A stretch of DNA of 41,673 bases from Bacteroidales bacterium. Its GTDB lineage: Bacteria > Bacteroidota > Bacteroidia > Bacteroidales > UBA3824. The stretch covers positions 1 to 41,673 of the forward strand of contig JAFXZT010000176.1 in assembly GCA_017541145.1 (NCBI GenBank). The letters are read 5' to 3'. Below are positions 25,427 to 34,407 of this stretch, in pieces (position 1 is the first letter of the stretch; each line of letters starts with the position of its first letter). The notes beneath the pieces were generated by a model, which had not been told where the DNA came from, made no database searches, and saw nothing but the letters and a program-made list of their open reading frames with translations. Both the position numbers and the translations under genes were made by a program.

Positions 25427-27118
25427 ATGGAAAACATAAAGCAGCCCGAAGTTATTAAGTTGAAAATCATTGCAACTGGCGATGTGCACGGTGCCATTTT
25501 TCCTTATGATTTTATCGAAAACGAACCTCTAAACACCTCATTAGCACAAGTTTATACATATATCAAAGAGCAACGTGCCGTAAAAAGTCAGGACGTAATA
25601 CTTCTTGACAACGGTGATTTTTTGCAAGGACAGCCTGTAGTATATTACAGCAATTACGAAAAACACGATGGCAAACATATTTGTGCTGATGTAATGAATT
25701 TTATGGGTTATGATGCGGCGAGTGTCGGCAATCACGATATCGAAACCGGTCATCCCGTTTACGACAATCTTGTAAAAGAATTCAATTTTCCGTGGCTTGC
25801 TGCCAACGCCGTACACAAAGACACCGGCGAACCGTATTTTGAGCCGTACACCATAATCAACAAACGTGGAGTAAAAATCGCCGTAATTGGTTTGATTACG
25901 CCGTCGATTCCGATTTGGTTGCCCGAAGTAATTTGGGAAGGAATCGAATTCAAAGACATGGTAGAGACCGCCGAAAAATGGATGAAAATTGTAAAAGAAA
26001 AAGAAAAACCGGATCTTATCGTCGGACTTTTTCATTCCGGAGTTGACAACAGTTACAACAATCGCAGCGACGAAGTTTACATGAACGAAAACGCGTCGAT
26101 ACTTGTGGCTCAGAAAGTTCCGGGTTTTGACATCATTTTTGCCGGTCACGACCATCAGGAATTTAATATGGTTATGAAAAATTCTGAAGGTCAGCGTGTT
26201 ATAATTTTGGATTCCAAAAATTGTGCACGTTTGGCGGCTGTGGCATCTATCCAGATAAAAAAAGACGGTGACAAACTTATCGACAAGAAAATCACCGGCT
26301 TGATTATGGAAATGAATTCCTGCGAACCCGACCGTGAGATGATGCGCCGTTACAGCGATTATATCAAAATGATAAAACGTTATGTGGCAAAGCCGATTGC
26401 AAAATTTACGAGAACAATTTCGTCGCGTGATGCGATGTTTGGAAATTCGGCTTTTGTTGACTTGATACATTCCATTCAGCTCGAAGAAACCGGCGCGGAT
26501 ATTTCGTTTGCTGCTCCTTTGACATTTGATTCCAAAATTTCAAAAGGTGTAGTTTGCATTCGTGATATGTTCAAACTTTACAAATTCGAGAACTGGCTTT
26601 ACACGATGAAACTTACCGGTCAAGAAGTTTTGGACTATTTGGAATACTCTTACGATTGTTGGTTCAATACCATGAGCGACAAGAAAGACCACTTGATTTT
26701 GTTTGAGTTAGACGAAAAAGGCAACAATCGTACAGCGGGAAAATTCTACAATTATTCGTCGGCATCGGGCATTGATTATTCAGTGGATTTGTGCAAACCG
26801 GCAGGCGAAAAAATTACGATTTTCGGTTTTTCAGACGGCAGACCTTTCAAACTTGACGAGACGTATACATGCGCAATAAATTCGTACCGAGGCAACGGCG
26901 GCGGCGGACATCTTACCGACGGCTCGCATATTGCACACGAAAAATTGTTGGAACGTTTGATTTCCACAACTGACAAGGATTTGCGTTACATCATAATGCA
27001 ACATATTGAGGAACTTAAAGTTGTATCACCCAAAGCCAAAGGAAATTGGAAAGCCATCCCGCAAGATTTTTGGATACGCGGTCGCAAAAAAGATTATCAA
27101 ATCATGTATGATAATTAG
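25427..27118 (+). CDS. UshA-type 5'-nucleotidase / 2',3'-cyclic phosphoesterase
   Basis: The 563-residue protein has the calcineurin-like metal motifs ATGDVHG, LDNGDFLQGQP, VGNHDIETG, an isolated His region LFHSG, and FAGHDHQE, which together bind the two metal ions. The C-terminal substrate domain has the 5'-nucleotidase-type AINSYRGNGGGGHL. Family members remove phosphate from nucleotides or 2',3'-cyclic nucleotides. Unlike UshA it has no signal peptide at the chosen ATG and no upstream in-frame start, so a cytoplasmic role is possible. It is a single-gene unit ended by a strong hairpin. Confidence 0.9.
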   Translation: MENIKQPEVIKLKIIATGDVHGAIFPYDFIENEPLNTSLAQVYTYIKEQRAVKSQDVILLDNGDFLQGQPVVYYSNYEKHDGKHICADVMNFMGYDAASVGNHDIETGHPVYDNLVKEFNFPWLAANAVHKDTGEPYFEPYTIINKRGVKIAVIGLITPSIPIWLPEVIWEGIEFKDMVETAEKWMKIVKEKEKPDLIVGLFHSGVDNSYNNRSDEVYMNENASILVAQKVPGFDIIFAGHDHQEFNMVMKNSEGQRVIILDSKNCARLAAVASIQIKKDGDKLIDKKITGLIMEMNSCEPDREMMRRYSDYIKMIKRYVAKPIAKFTRTISSRDAMFGNSAFVDLIHSIQLEETGADISFAAPLTFDSKISKGVVCIRDMFKLYKFENWLYTMKLTGQEVLDYLEYSYDCWFNTMSDKKDHLILFELDEKGNNRTAGKFYNYSSASGIDYSVDLCKPAGEKITIFGFSDGRPFKLDETYTCAINSYRGNGGGGHLTDGSHIAHEKLLERLISTTDKDLRYIIMQHIEELKVVSPKAKGNWKAIPQDFWIRGRKKDYQIMYDN

Positions 27119-27195
27119 TTTTTCTTTTTGAAAAACAACAAATTTTTTATTTCCGTGGAAAGGGTAAAAAGTTATGCTCTGTCGTAACACATAAT

Positions 27196-27256
27196 AACGC
27201 CGCCCGAAAGTCTCTTGATTAGAACTATCGGGCGGCGTTTTTTTACGGCTGCCGCA
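27196..27256 (+). terminator. Terminator of the phosphoesterase gene
   Basis: A 12-bp GC-rich stem pairs 27196-27207 with 27238-27249, followed by a T run. The loop is 30 bases, unusually long. Confidence 0.8.
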
Positions 27257-27314
27257 ATGCGACAGCCCTACAAATGCTTATTTCTGTTTTCTGATTTGGT
27301 TACTTCAAACATTG

Positions 27315-28449
27315 TTATTCGCTGCGCTGAATCTTTAGTACATATCGAGTGTTACTCTTACTGCCTGAGTAGCACTCTGTGTCCACGTAGTTCGATGAGA
27401 TGCTCAAATAAAACGGTCTATTATTGTCCAGCAACGTATTCATCCAATAAGTTGTGCTCGGAGTGCCGGAAGGAAAATACATGCATCAGAATTTGGGTCG
27501 TATGAACCAACTAACGTCGGATCATCATAACTCTTTTTCCCTTTGTCAGCTGTTGCCTTGGCTTTGAAAACATAATAGCCTTTTTTTGTACCGTCATCGA
27601 CCCATTGCCAATAACAAGAGGAAACAAGATGTACAAACTCGAGTTTTGAAGGCAAGGTGTTTTCTTTGTCTTCAATAGCATCCCATGCGCTTGTTACGTA
27701 ATTACCATCATTCTGAAAAAAGACTAGTTTACCATTAGCACCAACAACACCAAGGTCAACATAACCATTGGGGGCTGCTGTCTTTACTGTCACATCACAT
27801 TCGGCTTTTACGCCGCTGCCGTCTATAGCCGTGGCAGTGATTTTTACAGTTCCTGCGGCTACTGCTGTTACTTTGCCGTTTTCGTCAACAGTGGCGATTG
27901 CTTCATTCGCAGAACTCCAAGTATAGGTTTTGTCGGCTGCATCTTCGGGAAGAACAGACGTTACTGTCAAGGTTTCATCGCTGTCGACTGTGATTTCGGT
28001 TGCGGTTTGTTGAGAGCGATTGAAGTTACAAGAATTGCAGTCGGTTCCGATTCTTGTTTTGGTTCTTGTTCTGGATCTTCAGTAAGGTTTGTAGTTGTTG
28101 CAGCTTTCACTGTAATTGTGCAAGTTGCACTTTTGGTATAATATTTTTCCGAAGTTGCTGTAATTGTAACTGTACCTTCTTTTAAGGCTGTTACAACGCC
28201 TTTTGAATCTACTTCGGCAATAGTTTCATCGCTTGAAGTCCATACTACATTTTTGTAAGTTGCATTTTCCGGACTGATTGTGGCTTTCACCGTTACTGTT
28301 TCGCCTACGGTAATTTCAACAACTGATTTATCAAGCGTTACGCTGTAAACAACCATTATTTGATTTTCGTTGTCATCGTCTTCACAAGACGGAATTGCGA
28401 GCAATAATGCTGCAAATAACGGTAATAATTTTAGGAGGTTAATTTTCAT
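27315..28449 (-). pseudogene. Frameshifted lipoprotein with two Big_2 (Ig-like) domains
   Basis: The start (28449) encodes a lipoprotein signal (LLLAIPSCEDDD, Cys22). A first Big_2 domain follows (VTLDKSVVEITVGETV, then TALKEGTVTITAT). The frame breaks near 28010: after TSIALN the reading continues in another frame as QTATEITVDSDETLTVT, so one base appears to be lost. The second Big_2 domain and a C-terminal domain then run on to about 27490, where a second shift occurs; the true end, ending in YVLKIQRSE, lies in a third frame and stops at 27315-27317. Intact relatives are surface-exposed proteins of Bacteroidales. Two breaks make a sequencing error for both unlikely, though not impossible. 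Confidence 0.75.
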
Positions 28450-28478
28450 TTTTTCGTGTTTTTATAGTTAAACAAAAA

Positions 28479-28522
28479 AATCCCTTGCGGTGAAAGTCTA
28501 ATTACCATCACCACAAGGGATT
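28479..28522 (-). terminator. Minus-strand terminator just upstream of the Ig-like lipoprotein
   Basis: A 15-pair stem with one mismatch (28508-28522 with 28479-28493) is followed on the minus strand by a run of seven or eight T. It lies only 30 bases before the lipoprotein start, so it must end or attenuate an upstream minus-strand transcript. Confidence 0.7.
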
Positions 28523-28535
28523 ATGAAAAAATAGT

Positions 28536-28616
28536 CTAATAAAAAGGAAGTAAAATTTTACATTTTACCCCACCTAATTTCAATTGTAAAGTTGAGTTGT
28601 AGTTTAGTTTTTTCAT
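28536..28616 (-). CDS. Candidate 26-residue small protein or leader peptide
   Basis: A frame from ATG 28616 to TAG 28536-28538 begins MKKLNYNSTLQLKLGG and includes one Cys near its end. It lies right before a strong minus-strand terminator and 86 bases before the lipoprotein pseudogene. It could be a small protein, a leader peptide for attenuation, or chance. Only its position makes it worth listing. Confidence 0.3.
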   Translation of the reverse strand: MKKLNYNSTLQLKLGGVKCKILLPFY

Positions 28617-28810
28617 GTCTGTTGTTGTTATTGTATCTTTTGATTTTCTTATACGATAAAAATTGCGAAAGGTTTCAAAAAAGTAGATGTTTTTTATTCG
28701 ATATATGATACAATTTTTAGGTATTTTGTCGAAAATGAATAAGTTACATTATTGCGTTGTCAGCAGGTTGGTGAAGTTAGAGCTGTTTAGCGTAACGGAA
28801 ATGAGTACAT

Positions 28811-28924
28811 AAAAAAAACAAGACTGCAAAGGGTATTGCAGTCTTGAAAAAAAAAGACCTTGTTCCATGTTATTTTTACTTGGGTTCAATTTATTGTTGT
28901 TCCCCTATTCGCACTACAAAGATA
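28811..28924 (-). ncRNA. Candidate small RNA, unit A
   Basis: On the minus strand TATCTTTG (28924-28917) would start RNA at about 28911. A perfect 11-bp stem (28836-28846 with 28819-28829, loop 6) followed by eight T ends it, giving about 100 nt. The 14-base block AATAACATGGAACA on the minus strand (28874-28861) recurs in unit B. Confidence 0.45.
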
Positions 28925-29175
28925 CATTTTATGTTTTTACAAAATTTTACACTTTAGTCTAATTTTTTTTGAATAGTATTTGAGGCATTAAGTATTTTTT
29001 GTTAGATAAAATTATTTTGTTAACATTTTACAAATCAGTATCAAATCAATATAGAGCTTTTTAAAAAATCAAAATTAAACTTTTTTTGTAGGCAACGTCA
29101 ATTTTTGAAAAAATCGGTTTGATGAATTGATTTTTAAAGTGATTGTTGGGAAAGAAAAATTTGTGGTGGATATAT

Positions 29176-29321
29176 AAAAAAACAAGGCTGCAAAAGCGGC
29201 AGCCTTGAAAACAAAGATTTAGTGTTCCATGTTATTGTATTGACAATTTATAAGGCCGGAATTGATTGTGGATGCCTTATAAATATAAATAATAATGTAG
29301 TTTTTATTCAGTACAAATGTA
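29176..29321 (-). ncRNA. Candidate small RNA, unit B
   Basis: On the minus strand TACATTTG (29321-29314) would start RNA at about 29308. The RNA contains a perfect 10-bp stem (29274-29283 with 29247-29256) and ends in a 9-bp terminator stem (29199-29207 with 29183-29191) with seven T. It shares AATAACATGGAACA (29236-29223) and the following TTTTCAAGxCTGC pattern with unit A. Length is about 130 nt. Confidence 0.45.
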
Positions 29322-29783
29322 TATTGTTTTTTTTGAATCTGATTTATCCATTTGGATAAAATCTCCGTTAAAAACTAGGTTTTTTTCTACTATTTTTATA
29401 TTTTTCAGTCAGTAATCAAAATATTTTTCTATCAGTAGAGTATTTTTTCGGTTGCGTAATTTATTCATTGTAGACGAATATTCTTCTATTATGAGGAATT
29501 TACTATTTGCTGAGGTGAAATATCCTGTAATAACAATTAGTTTTAGAGTTATTTCCTAATATTTGTGCTTTGTTTGGATATAATTTTCAGTCATCATAAT
29601 TTTGCAACATAAAATTATTGAACATTTGGATCTAATATTTAGAAAATAAAGTTGCATCATTTAGATTGTAGATACATTTTATTTAGTGGTTTGATTTTAA
29701 TGACATAGAAAAGGGCAGTGGCAACTTTATTATTTCAAACTTTGGGCATAATGCGATGTCGCTTTCTGGTGACATCAATGATA

Positions 29784-29957
29784 TTTGATGTATTATTTGT
29801 AGTACAACGTAATTTTGAAAAATAATTAAATAAGAGAGAATTAAAAAATTAGAGGTAGAAAAATACTCGTTATAATTATCTGTTTTTGAAACACAACTGA
29901 TTGGAAAAAGGCTTATATGGTAACCGACGAAATGAATAATTCCGTCGGTTTTTTGTT
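29784..29957 (+). ncRNA. Candidate small RNA on the plus strand
   Basis: TTTG at 29784-29787 and a perfect TAATTTTG at 29810-29817, 22 bases apart, form a full promoter. A terminator follows at 29922-29929 paired with 29943-29950 and six T. The transcript would be about 130 nt with no real gene inside; a 15-codon ATG frame begins at 29918 but runs through the terminator. Confidence 0.45.
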
Positions 29958-30102
29958 TTTATAGTAATAAATACATGTTTTTGTGACCGAAATATTTACA
30001 TGGCATGGTGCGCAATTACCAAAAATGTTAATGTAATTTTCAGATTATCAAGACAATAGCTTCGTGGTATTTCTGGAGAAGTCGTTTGCTTTGATTTGTA
30101 AA

Positions 30103-31260
30103 TTAACTTGTTATCAGTGCTTTAACTTTCTCTATTGAAATATTCAGTTTTTGTGCAATTTGTTCGTTGGAAATACCGGCGGATGCTAACATTTTGATTG
30201 AAGCAGATAACAGAGTATCTGTTTCGGCTAATTGTTTGTTTTTTTCTTCCAATTGTTTATCTTTTACTTCCAACTGTTTTTTGTTTTGAACCAACTCCTG
30301 CTCTCTTGCCAAAAGGATTTCTTTTTGCTCGTCAAGTTGCACCTTCTGCTCATTAAGTTGCACTTTCTGTTCGTTAAGTTGCACTTTCTGTTCGTTAAGT
30401 TGCTCCTTCTGTTCGTTAAGTTGCGCTTTTTGCTCTGCAAGTATTTCCTTTTGCTCTGCAAGTTTTTTCTTCTCTTCGGCGAGTTGTTTTTTGGTTAAAA
30501 TATGTTCGAGATGCTCCTGATACTCTTCGTTTTCTGCAATCATCAGTTCGGTAGTGTGATCGTCGGTGAAAACCATTGAAAGTCGGTTGACAATTTTTTG
30601 CATTTCGCTGTCACCTTCGGTCAACGAATCGTCAAACTGCATTTTGAAACCTTTTTTATTTACCGAAAACTTTTGATTGAAAACTTGAAGGATTTTTTCG
30701 GCACGGTTACGAATTTTGTCAGACAATAGCGGAACTTGTACAATTATACAATCGTGTGACAAGCTTTCTCCAAATTTGTCCGGAACTCCCGTTGTAAGTT
30801 CGTTGCCGTCATAATCCAAATATTTACGGTTAAGATAAGTAACAGGTTCTGTGAGATTTCCAACTCTGTGATTTAGAATATAAACTGCAATAATTGGCAA
30901 ACCATAATCGCGGTCGTCATTTGTGTCGTGAAAAATATTTTCAGACGCAATATAGTTTTGACCTAAATAACGACGGAATCTCGGAACTTCATAATTAACC
31001 CACGATTTTTGTAATTCTATGATTATCAAACGGTCAACGTCATTACCATTGTCATCTTGAGTAAGAATATGAGCACCAAAATCAATACGCATTACAGAAA
31101 TTTCGCCGTCGTCGCCTTTTTGTGTAAATTCGTTTTTGCGCGTTTCGAGTTTTGTAACTTTCTTTTTTATAAGTGCCGACAAAAGTATTCTTGCCGCAGT
31201 ATTGTCAGCCAAGAAAAATTTAAAAACTGAATCAAATATTGGATTACCGATCGTTATCAT
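30103..31260 (-). CDS. Rpn family PD-(D/E)XK nuclease-like protein
   Basis: The 385-residue protein begins with the typical MITIGNPIFDSVFKFFL and carries RIDFGAH and a strand ending IIIELQK, the PD-(D/E)XK core of Rpn (recombination-promoting nuclease) proteins, often annotated as transposases. Residues about 255-345 are a Gln/Lys/Glu-rich coiled coil including near-identical LNEQKVQ heptads. The C-terminal about 30 residues (SNEQIAQKLNISIEKVKAL) look like a helix-turn-helix. No inverted repeats mark it as an insertion sequence. Activity is uncertain, though the catalytic motif appears intact. Confidence 0.88.
   Translation of the reverse strand: MITIGNPIFDSVFKFFLADNTAARILLSALIKKKVTKLETRKNEFTQKGDDGEISVMRIDFGAHILTQDDNGNDVDRLIIIELQKSWVNYEVPRFRRYLGQNYIASENIFHDTNDDRDYGLPIIAVYILNHRVGNLTEPVTYLNRKYLDYDGNELTTGVPDKFGESLSHDCIIVQVPLLSDKIRNRAEKILQVFNQKFSVNKKGFKMQFDDSLTEGDSEMQKIVNRLSMVFTDDHTTELMIAENEEYQEHLEHILTKKQLAEEKKKLAEQKEILAEQKAQLNEQKEQLNEQKVQLNEQKVQLNEQKVQLDEQKEILLAREQELVQNKKQLEVKDKQLEEKNKQLAETDTLLSASIKMLASAGISNEQIAQKLNISIEKVKALITS
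30334..30438. repeat. Five tandem 21-bp repeats in the Rpn gene
   Basis: Units begin at 30334, 30355, 30376, 30397 and 30418, each encoding one LNEQKxQ heptad. Copy number can change by slippage without breaking the frame, since the unit is a multiple of three. Confidence 0.85.
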
Positions 31261-31291
31261 TGCCTTACAACGTGTTTGTTATTAATTGGTA

Positions 31292-31299
31292 CAAATGTA
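31292..31299 (-). promoter_or_regulatory. -7 box of the Rpn gene
   Basis: TACATTTG on the minus strand matches TAnnTTTG; transcription would start about 25 bases before the ATG at 31260. No clear -33 element. Confidence 0.45.
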
Positions 31300-31348
31300 A
31301 AATCTTTTTGCGAGTTATCCAAAAAGATTCTCGATGTAGAAATTACTT

Positions 31349-33172
31349 TTATTTCAAATCTTTTGCTTTGCGAACCAATACTTTTAGCTCGTCGATGTAA
31401 CCCTTGTCGTCAGAAGGAATAGCTTTTAAGTATTCAAGCAGTGATTTGTATGTCGTTTCACCGGAAAACTTGCTGTCGTTTAGCAACATGCCAAACATCG
31501 CTGCTGAGGATGCAAGTTTGAATCCGTCGGAAGGTTTTTGGGTAAATGTAGAAGATGTTACAACTTTTTCTACCAATTTACTTTTGTTTTCGTCGGGATT
31601 TTTGTAACGGAATTTTATCGTACACCAATCGGAAGATCCTGTGGTTGTGGTTTTTACATAATTGCTTTCTACTACCGAAGGCTCGTTGTCGGTTATGGAT
31701 TTTTTTGTAATAAGTTCGTAAAGTGCTGTTACACTGTGACCTGATCCCATGTCGCCGGCATCTTTTTTGTCGTCGTTGAAATCCTCGTTGTCAAGAAGTC
31801 TGTCCTCGTATCCTACAAGTCGATAGCTTTTTACAACTTCGGGATTGAAGTCAACAAGAATTTTAACATCCTTTGCAACTGTGTAAAGCGTTCCCCAAAG
31901 TTCGGTTCCGAGAGCCTTTTTTGCCTCACTGAGATTGTCGATATAAGCATAATTTCCGTTGCCGGCATCGGCTATTGTTTCCATCATTCTGTCGTTGAGA
32001 TTGTACATTCCGAATCCGAGAACTGTAAGGAAAATTTTGTCTTTCGCTCCTTTTTTTACAAGTTCTTTCAATTCGCCGTCGCTGCTTTGACCAACATTGA
32101 AATCGCCGTCGGTAGCGAGAATTATACGGTTGTTGCCGCCCTCTATAAAGTTTTCTTTTGCAAGTTTATAAGCCTTTTGAATTGCTTCTCCTCCGGCTGT
32201 ATAACCGTCGGCAGTAAGTTCCGAAATCGTTTGGATGATTTTTTCTTTTCCTTTTTCGTCGCATTTTACGGCTGTTAGTTTGATGTCGGTGCCGGAAGCG
32301 TATGTTATCAACGAAACTTTGTCGTTTTTGCGGAGATTGCCGGTCATGTAATTGAAACTTTTTATGAGCAGCGGCAATTTGTTGTCGTCGTACATGCTGC
32401 CCGAAACGTCAATTAGAAAAACGATATGAGAATACGGAAGTTCCTGAGTATTAATTTTTTTAGCCTGAAGTCCTATTTTCATAAGTTGATGACTTGTTTC
32501 CCACGGACAATCGGTAATTTCGGCTGTAAGTGATACCGGGTAAGCTCCTTGGGGTTCGGGATAATCGTATTCAAAATAATTAATCATTTCCTCGATGCGT
32601 ACGCTTCCTTTGGGCGGTAGTTGACTGTTGTTGATAAAACGGCGGATGTTGCTGTAACTTGCACGGTCAACGTCGACAGAAAATACTGAAATCGGGTCGG
32701 TTTTGGTACTTTTGAATTTGTTTTCGTCCTTGGAATCATAACGCTCCGTGTTGAGTTTTATCGGTGCGGGTTCAAACGAATTTCTTGCATTTGCCTTGCC
32801 CGATCTGCCTAAAAATGAATGTTTTTTCTGTATGCCGTATCCTACTACAACACATTCTTCAAGTTCCATTTTTGATTCTTCCAATGTAACATCTTGTGTT
32901 ATTTGCTGACCTTTTTTTCCTTTTACTTCTACTTCTTTGGTGTCGTAACCGATATACGAAAAAATCAATTTACAAGAATCGGTTTGCAATTTTATTTCGT
33001 ATTTGCCGTCAAGATCCGAGATTGTTCCGTTTCTTGTTCCTGCAATTTGAACAGTGCAACCTATAATCGGATTTTTTTTAGTATCGGTAATTGTACCTGT
33101 GATTGTAATTTGTGATTTTGCTTGAAAATTCAGTAATAAAATCAAACTGAAAAATGTTAGTAATCTTTTCAT
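31349..33172 (-). CDS. YfbK-type VWA protein with carboxypeptidase-regulatory-like N-terminus
   Basis: I chose ATG 33170-33172 (607 residues), which gives a clean signal peptide ending near QAKSQ. Residues about 22-98 are a carboxypeptidase-regulatory-like domain (GTITDTKKNPIIGCTV). At about 107-113 is CVVVGYG, the stretch that begins the plug in SusC-type TonB receptors. Then follow an YfbK-like N-domain (VDVDRASYSNIRRFI), a VWA domain with MIDAS motif DVSGSM, and a C-terminal DUF3520-like region. Family members are exported, probably surface or periplasmic adhesion or scaffold proteins. A promoter lies upstream at 33206-33234. Confidence 0.9.
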   Translation of the reverse strand: MKRLLTFFSLILLLNFQAKSQITITGTITDTKKNPIIGCTVQIAGTRNGTISDLDGKYEIKLQTDSCKLIFSYIGYDTKEVEVKGKKGQQITQDVTLEESKMELEECVVVGYGIQKKHSFLGRSGKANARNSFEPAPIKLNTERYDSKDENKFKSTKTDPISVFSVDVDRASYSNIRRFINNSQLPPKGSVRIEEMINYFEYDYPEPQGAYPVSLTAEITDCPWETSHQLMKIGLQAKKINTQELPYSHIVFLIDVSGSMYDDNKLPLLIKSFNYMTGNLRKNDKVSLITYASGTDIKLTAVKCDEKGKEKIIQTISELTADGYTAGGEAIQKAYKLAKENFIEGGNNRIILATDGDFNVGQSSDGELKELVKKGAKDKIFLTVLGFGMYNLNDRMMETIADAGNGNYAYIDNLSEAKKALGTELWGTLYTVAKDVKILVDFNPEVVKSYRLVGYEDRLLDNEDFNDDKKDAGDMGSGHSVTALYELITKKSITDNEPSVVESNYVKTTTTGSSDWCTIKFRYKNPDENKSKLVEKVVTSSTFTQKPSDGFKLASSAAMFGMLLNDSKFSGETTYKSLLEYLKAIPSDDKGYIDELKVLVRKAKDLK

Positions 33173-33205
33173 AATTAATTTGTTATTTAAGTTAAAGAAA
33201 ACATA

Positions 33206-33234
33206 CAAATGTAGTTACTAATTTTAATTATCAA
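33206..33234 (-). promoter_or_regulatory. Promoter of the VWA protein gene
   Basis: On the minus strand TTG (33234-33232) and TACATTTG (33213-33206) are 18 bases apart. Confidence 0.6.
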
Positions 33235-33310
33235 AAATATTTTGTGATTATTTGGGGATTGTTATATGTTTTTTGCAGAATTACCAAAAAAGATGTTTAC
33301 TTTGCAATTT

Positions 33311-33318
33311 TAGTTTTG
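33311..33318 (+). promoter_or_regulatory. -7 box of the DUF434 gene
   Basis: TAGTTTTG matches TAnnTTTG; the start site would be about 18 bases before ATG 33342. No clear -33 element. Confidence 0.45.
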
Positions 33319-33341
33319 TCAACTATTATTTTTTTATTGTT

Positions 33342-34169
33342 ATGAACATCTTTGACGCTATAAAAAACGATGATTTAGAATCTATGGTGGAGGCTAACCC
33401 TTCGGTTGTAAATACCTCTGCACCGTTAAAACCTGTAGAAACCAACAACTTGATTGCACCTCCAACGCTGTCAAAGTCGAACACAAAACGCGGCAGTATT
33501 CCTTCTGACGACATAAATTTTTCGTCCGCTGCGTTGGAAAAAATGCGGACTGCATCGCGACATATTTGTTATCTTATCAATGAAGGTTACAACTTGAAAA
33601 TGGCTTACACATTTGTTGGAAATCATTTCGCACTCTCTGAGCGTCAACGACTTGCGATAGCTCGCAGTATTGCTACAACAAGTCAAATAAAAAATCGTAA
33701 ATCCAAAGAAAAAACAAATATCTCCGGTGATGAATTTTGGATTGACGGTTTCAATACGATAATTACTTTGGAAGTATTGTGTAGCAATTCGTTACTGTTT
33801 TTGAACATGGACGGTACAATTTGTGACCTTGCATCTTTGCGGGGGCGTTACCGAATAATTCCAGAAACCGAAAAAGCTGTAAATCTGTTGTTTGAAACCT
33901 TGTCTGACATGAAAGTTTCGTCGGTTCATATCTTGCTTGACGAGCCGGTTTCCAACTCCGGACGATTAAAAACCTTGATTGCAGAAATCACAGAAAAATA
34001 TCCGTTTGTTGTTGATATTCAGTTGATTAAAGCTGTTGATAAAGCCTTGTATGGAAAAGATGATGTCATTACGTCAGATTCTATAATTTTGGATAATTGT
34101 AAAAGCTGGGTAAATTTAGTTGCAAATTGTCTGATAAAATCAAACGTGATGGCATTGAAAGTTTGGTAA
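33342..34169 (+). CDS. DUF434 domain protein
   Basis: I chose ATG 33342 (275 residues); the frame is open 30 codons further upstream but that part overlaps the -7 box. The start is variable (FDAIKNDDLESMVEANPS). From about residue 55 it resembles DUF434, with NLKMAYTFVGNHFALSERQR, IARSIAT, and a conserved IDGFNTIITLE followed by a Toprim-like or nuclease-like part (LNMDGTICDLASLRGRYR, VHILLDEPVSNSGRL). Function is unknown. No signal peptide. It stands alone between the VWA gene and the BspA-like gene. Confidence 0.75.
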   Translation: MNIFDAIKNDDLESMVEANPSVVNTSAPLKPVETNNLIAPPTLSKSNTKRGSIPSDDINFSSAALEKMRTASRHICYLINEGYNLKMAYTFVGNHFALSERQRLAIARSIATTSQIKNRKSKEKTNISGDEFWIDGFNTIITLEVLCSNSLLFLNMDGTICDLASLRGRYRIIPETEKAVNLLFETLSDMKVSSVHILLDEPVSNSGRLKTLIAEITEKYPFVVDIQLIKAVDKALYGKDDVITSDSIILDNCKSWVNLVANCLIKSNVMALKVW

Positions 34170-34336
34170 TAAAATTTTTGATATTACATTCAAAAATTTT
34201 TGATTAAATCCATATTTCAGCTGCTCCGATTTGCTGAGAGAAATTTAGTAGAAGTGAGCTTTGAGGTTGGCATTCGAAAATGAATAACTTTGAAGTACAT
34301 TGTAAAGGTAAAATCGGGATTGTTTTAATAGAATGT

Positions 34337-34367
34337 TTTGCCGGTTGCCGAAATCTGATTAATTTTG
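34337..34367 (+). promoter_or_regulatory. Promoter of the BspA-like gene
   Basis: TTTG at 34337-34340 and a perfect TAATTTTG at 34360-34367 are 19 bases apart, the consensus spacing. The leader before ATG 34408 would be about 35 nt. Confidence 0.8.
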
Positions 34368-34407
34368 TCAAAACATTTCAATTATCTTTATAAAATACTA
34401 TAATCGT

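Larger units (their letters stand above)
28617..30102. other. 1.5-kb region without normal genes
   Basis: No frame of gene length fits either strand. It contains three separate promoter-to-terminator units, listed below (two minus, one plus). The part from about 29330 to 29780 is AT-rich with nothing I can recognise. Confidence 0.5.

Noticed and set aside
27215-27505. Open plus-strand frame of 96 codons
   Set aside because: It is the complement of the last part of the frameshifted Ig-like lipoprotein, which explains the sequence better.
30103-31260. Rpn gene as a complete insertion sequence
   Set aside because: No terminal inverted repeats or target duplications were found around it.
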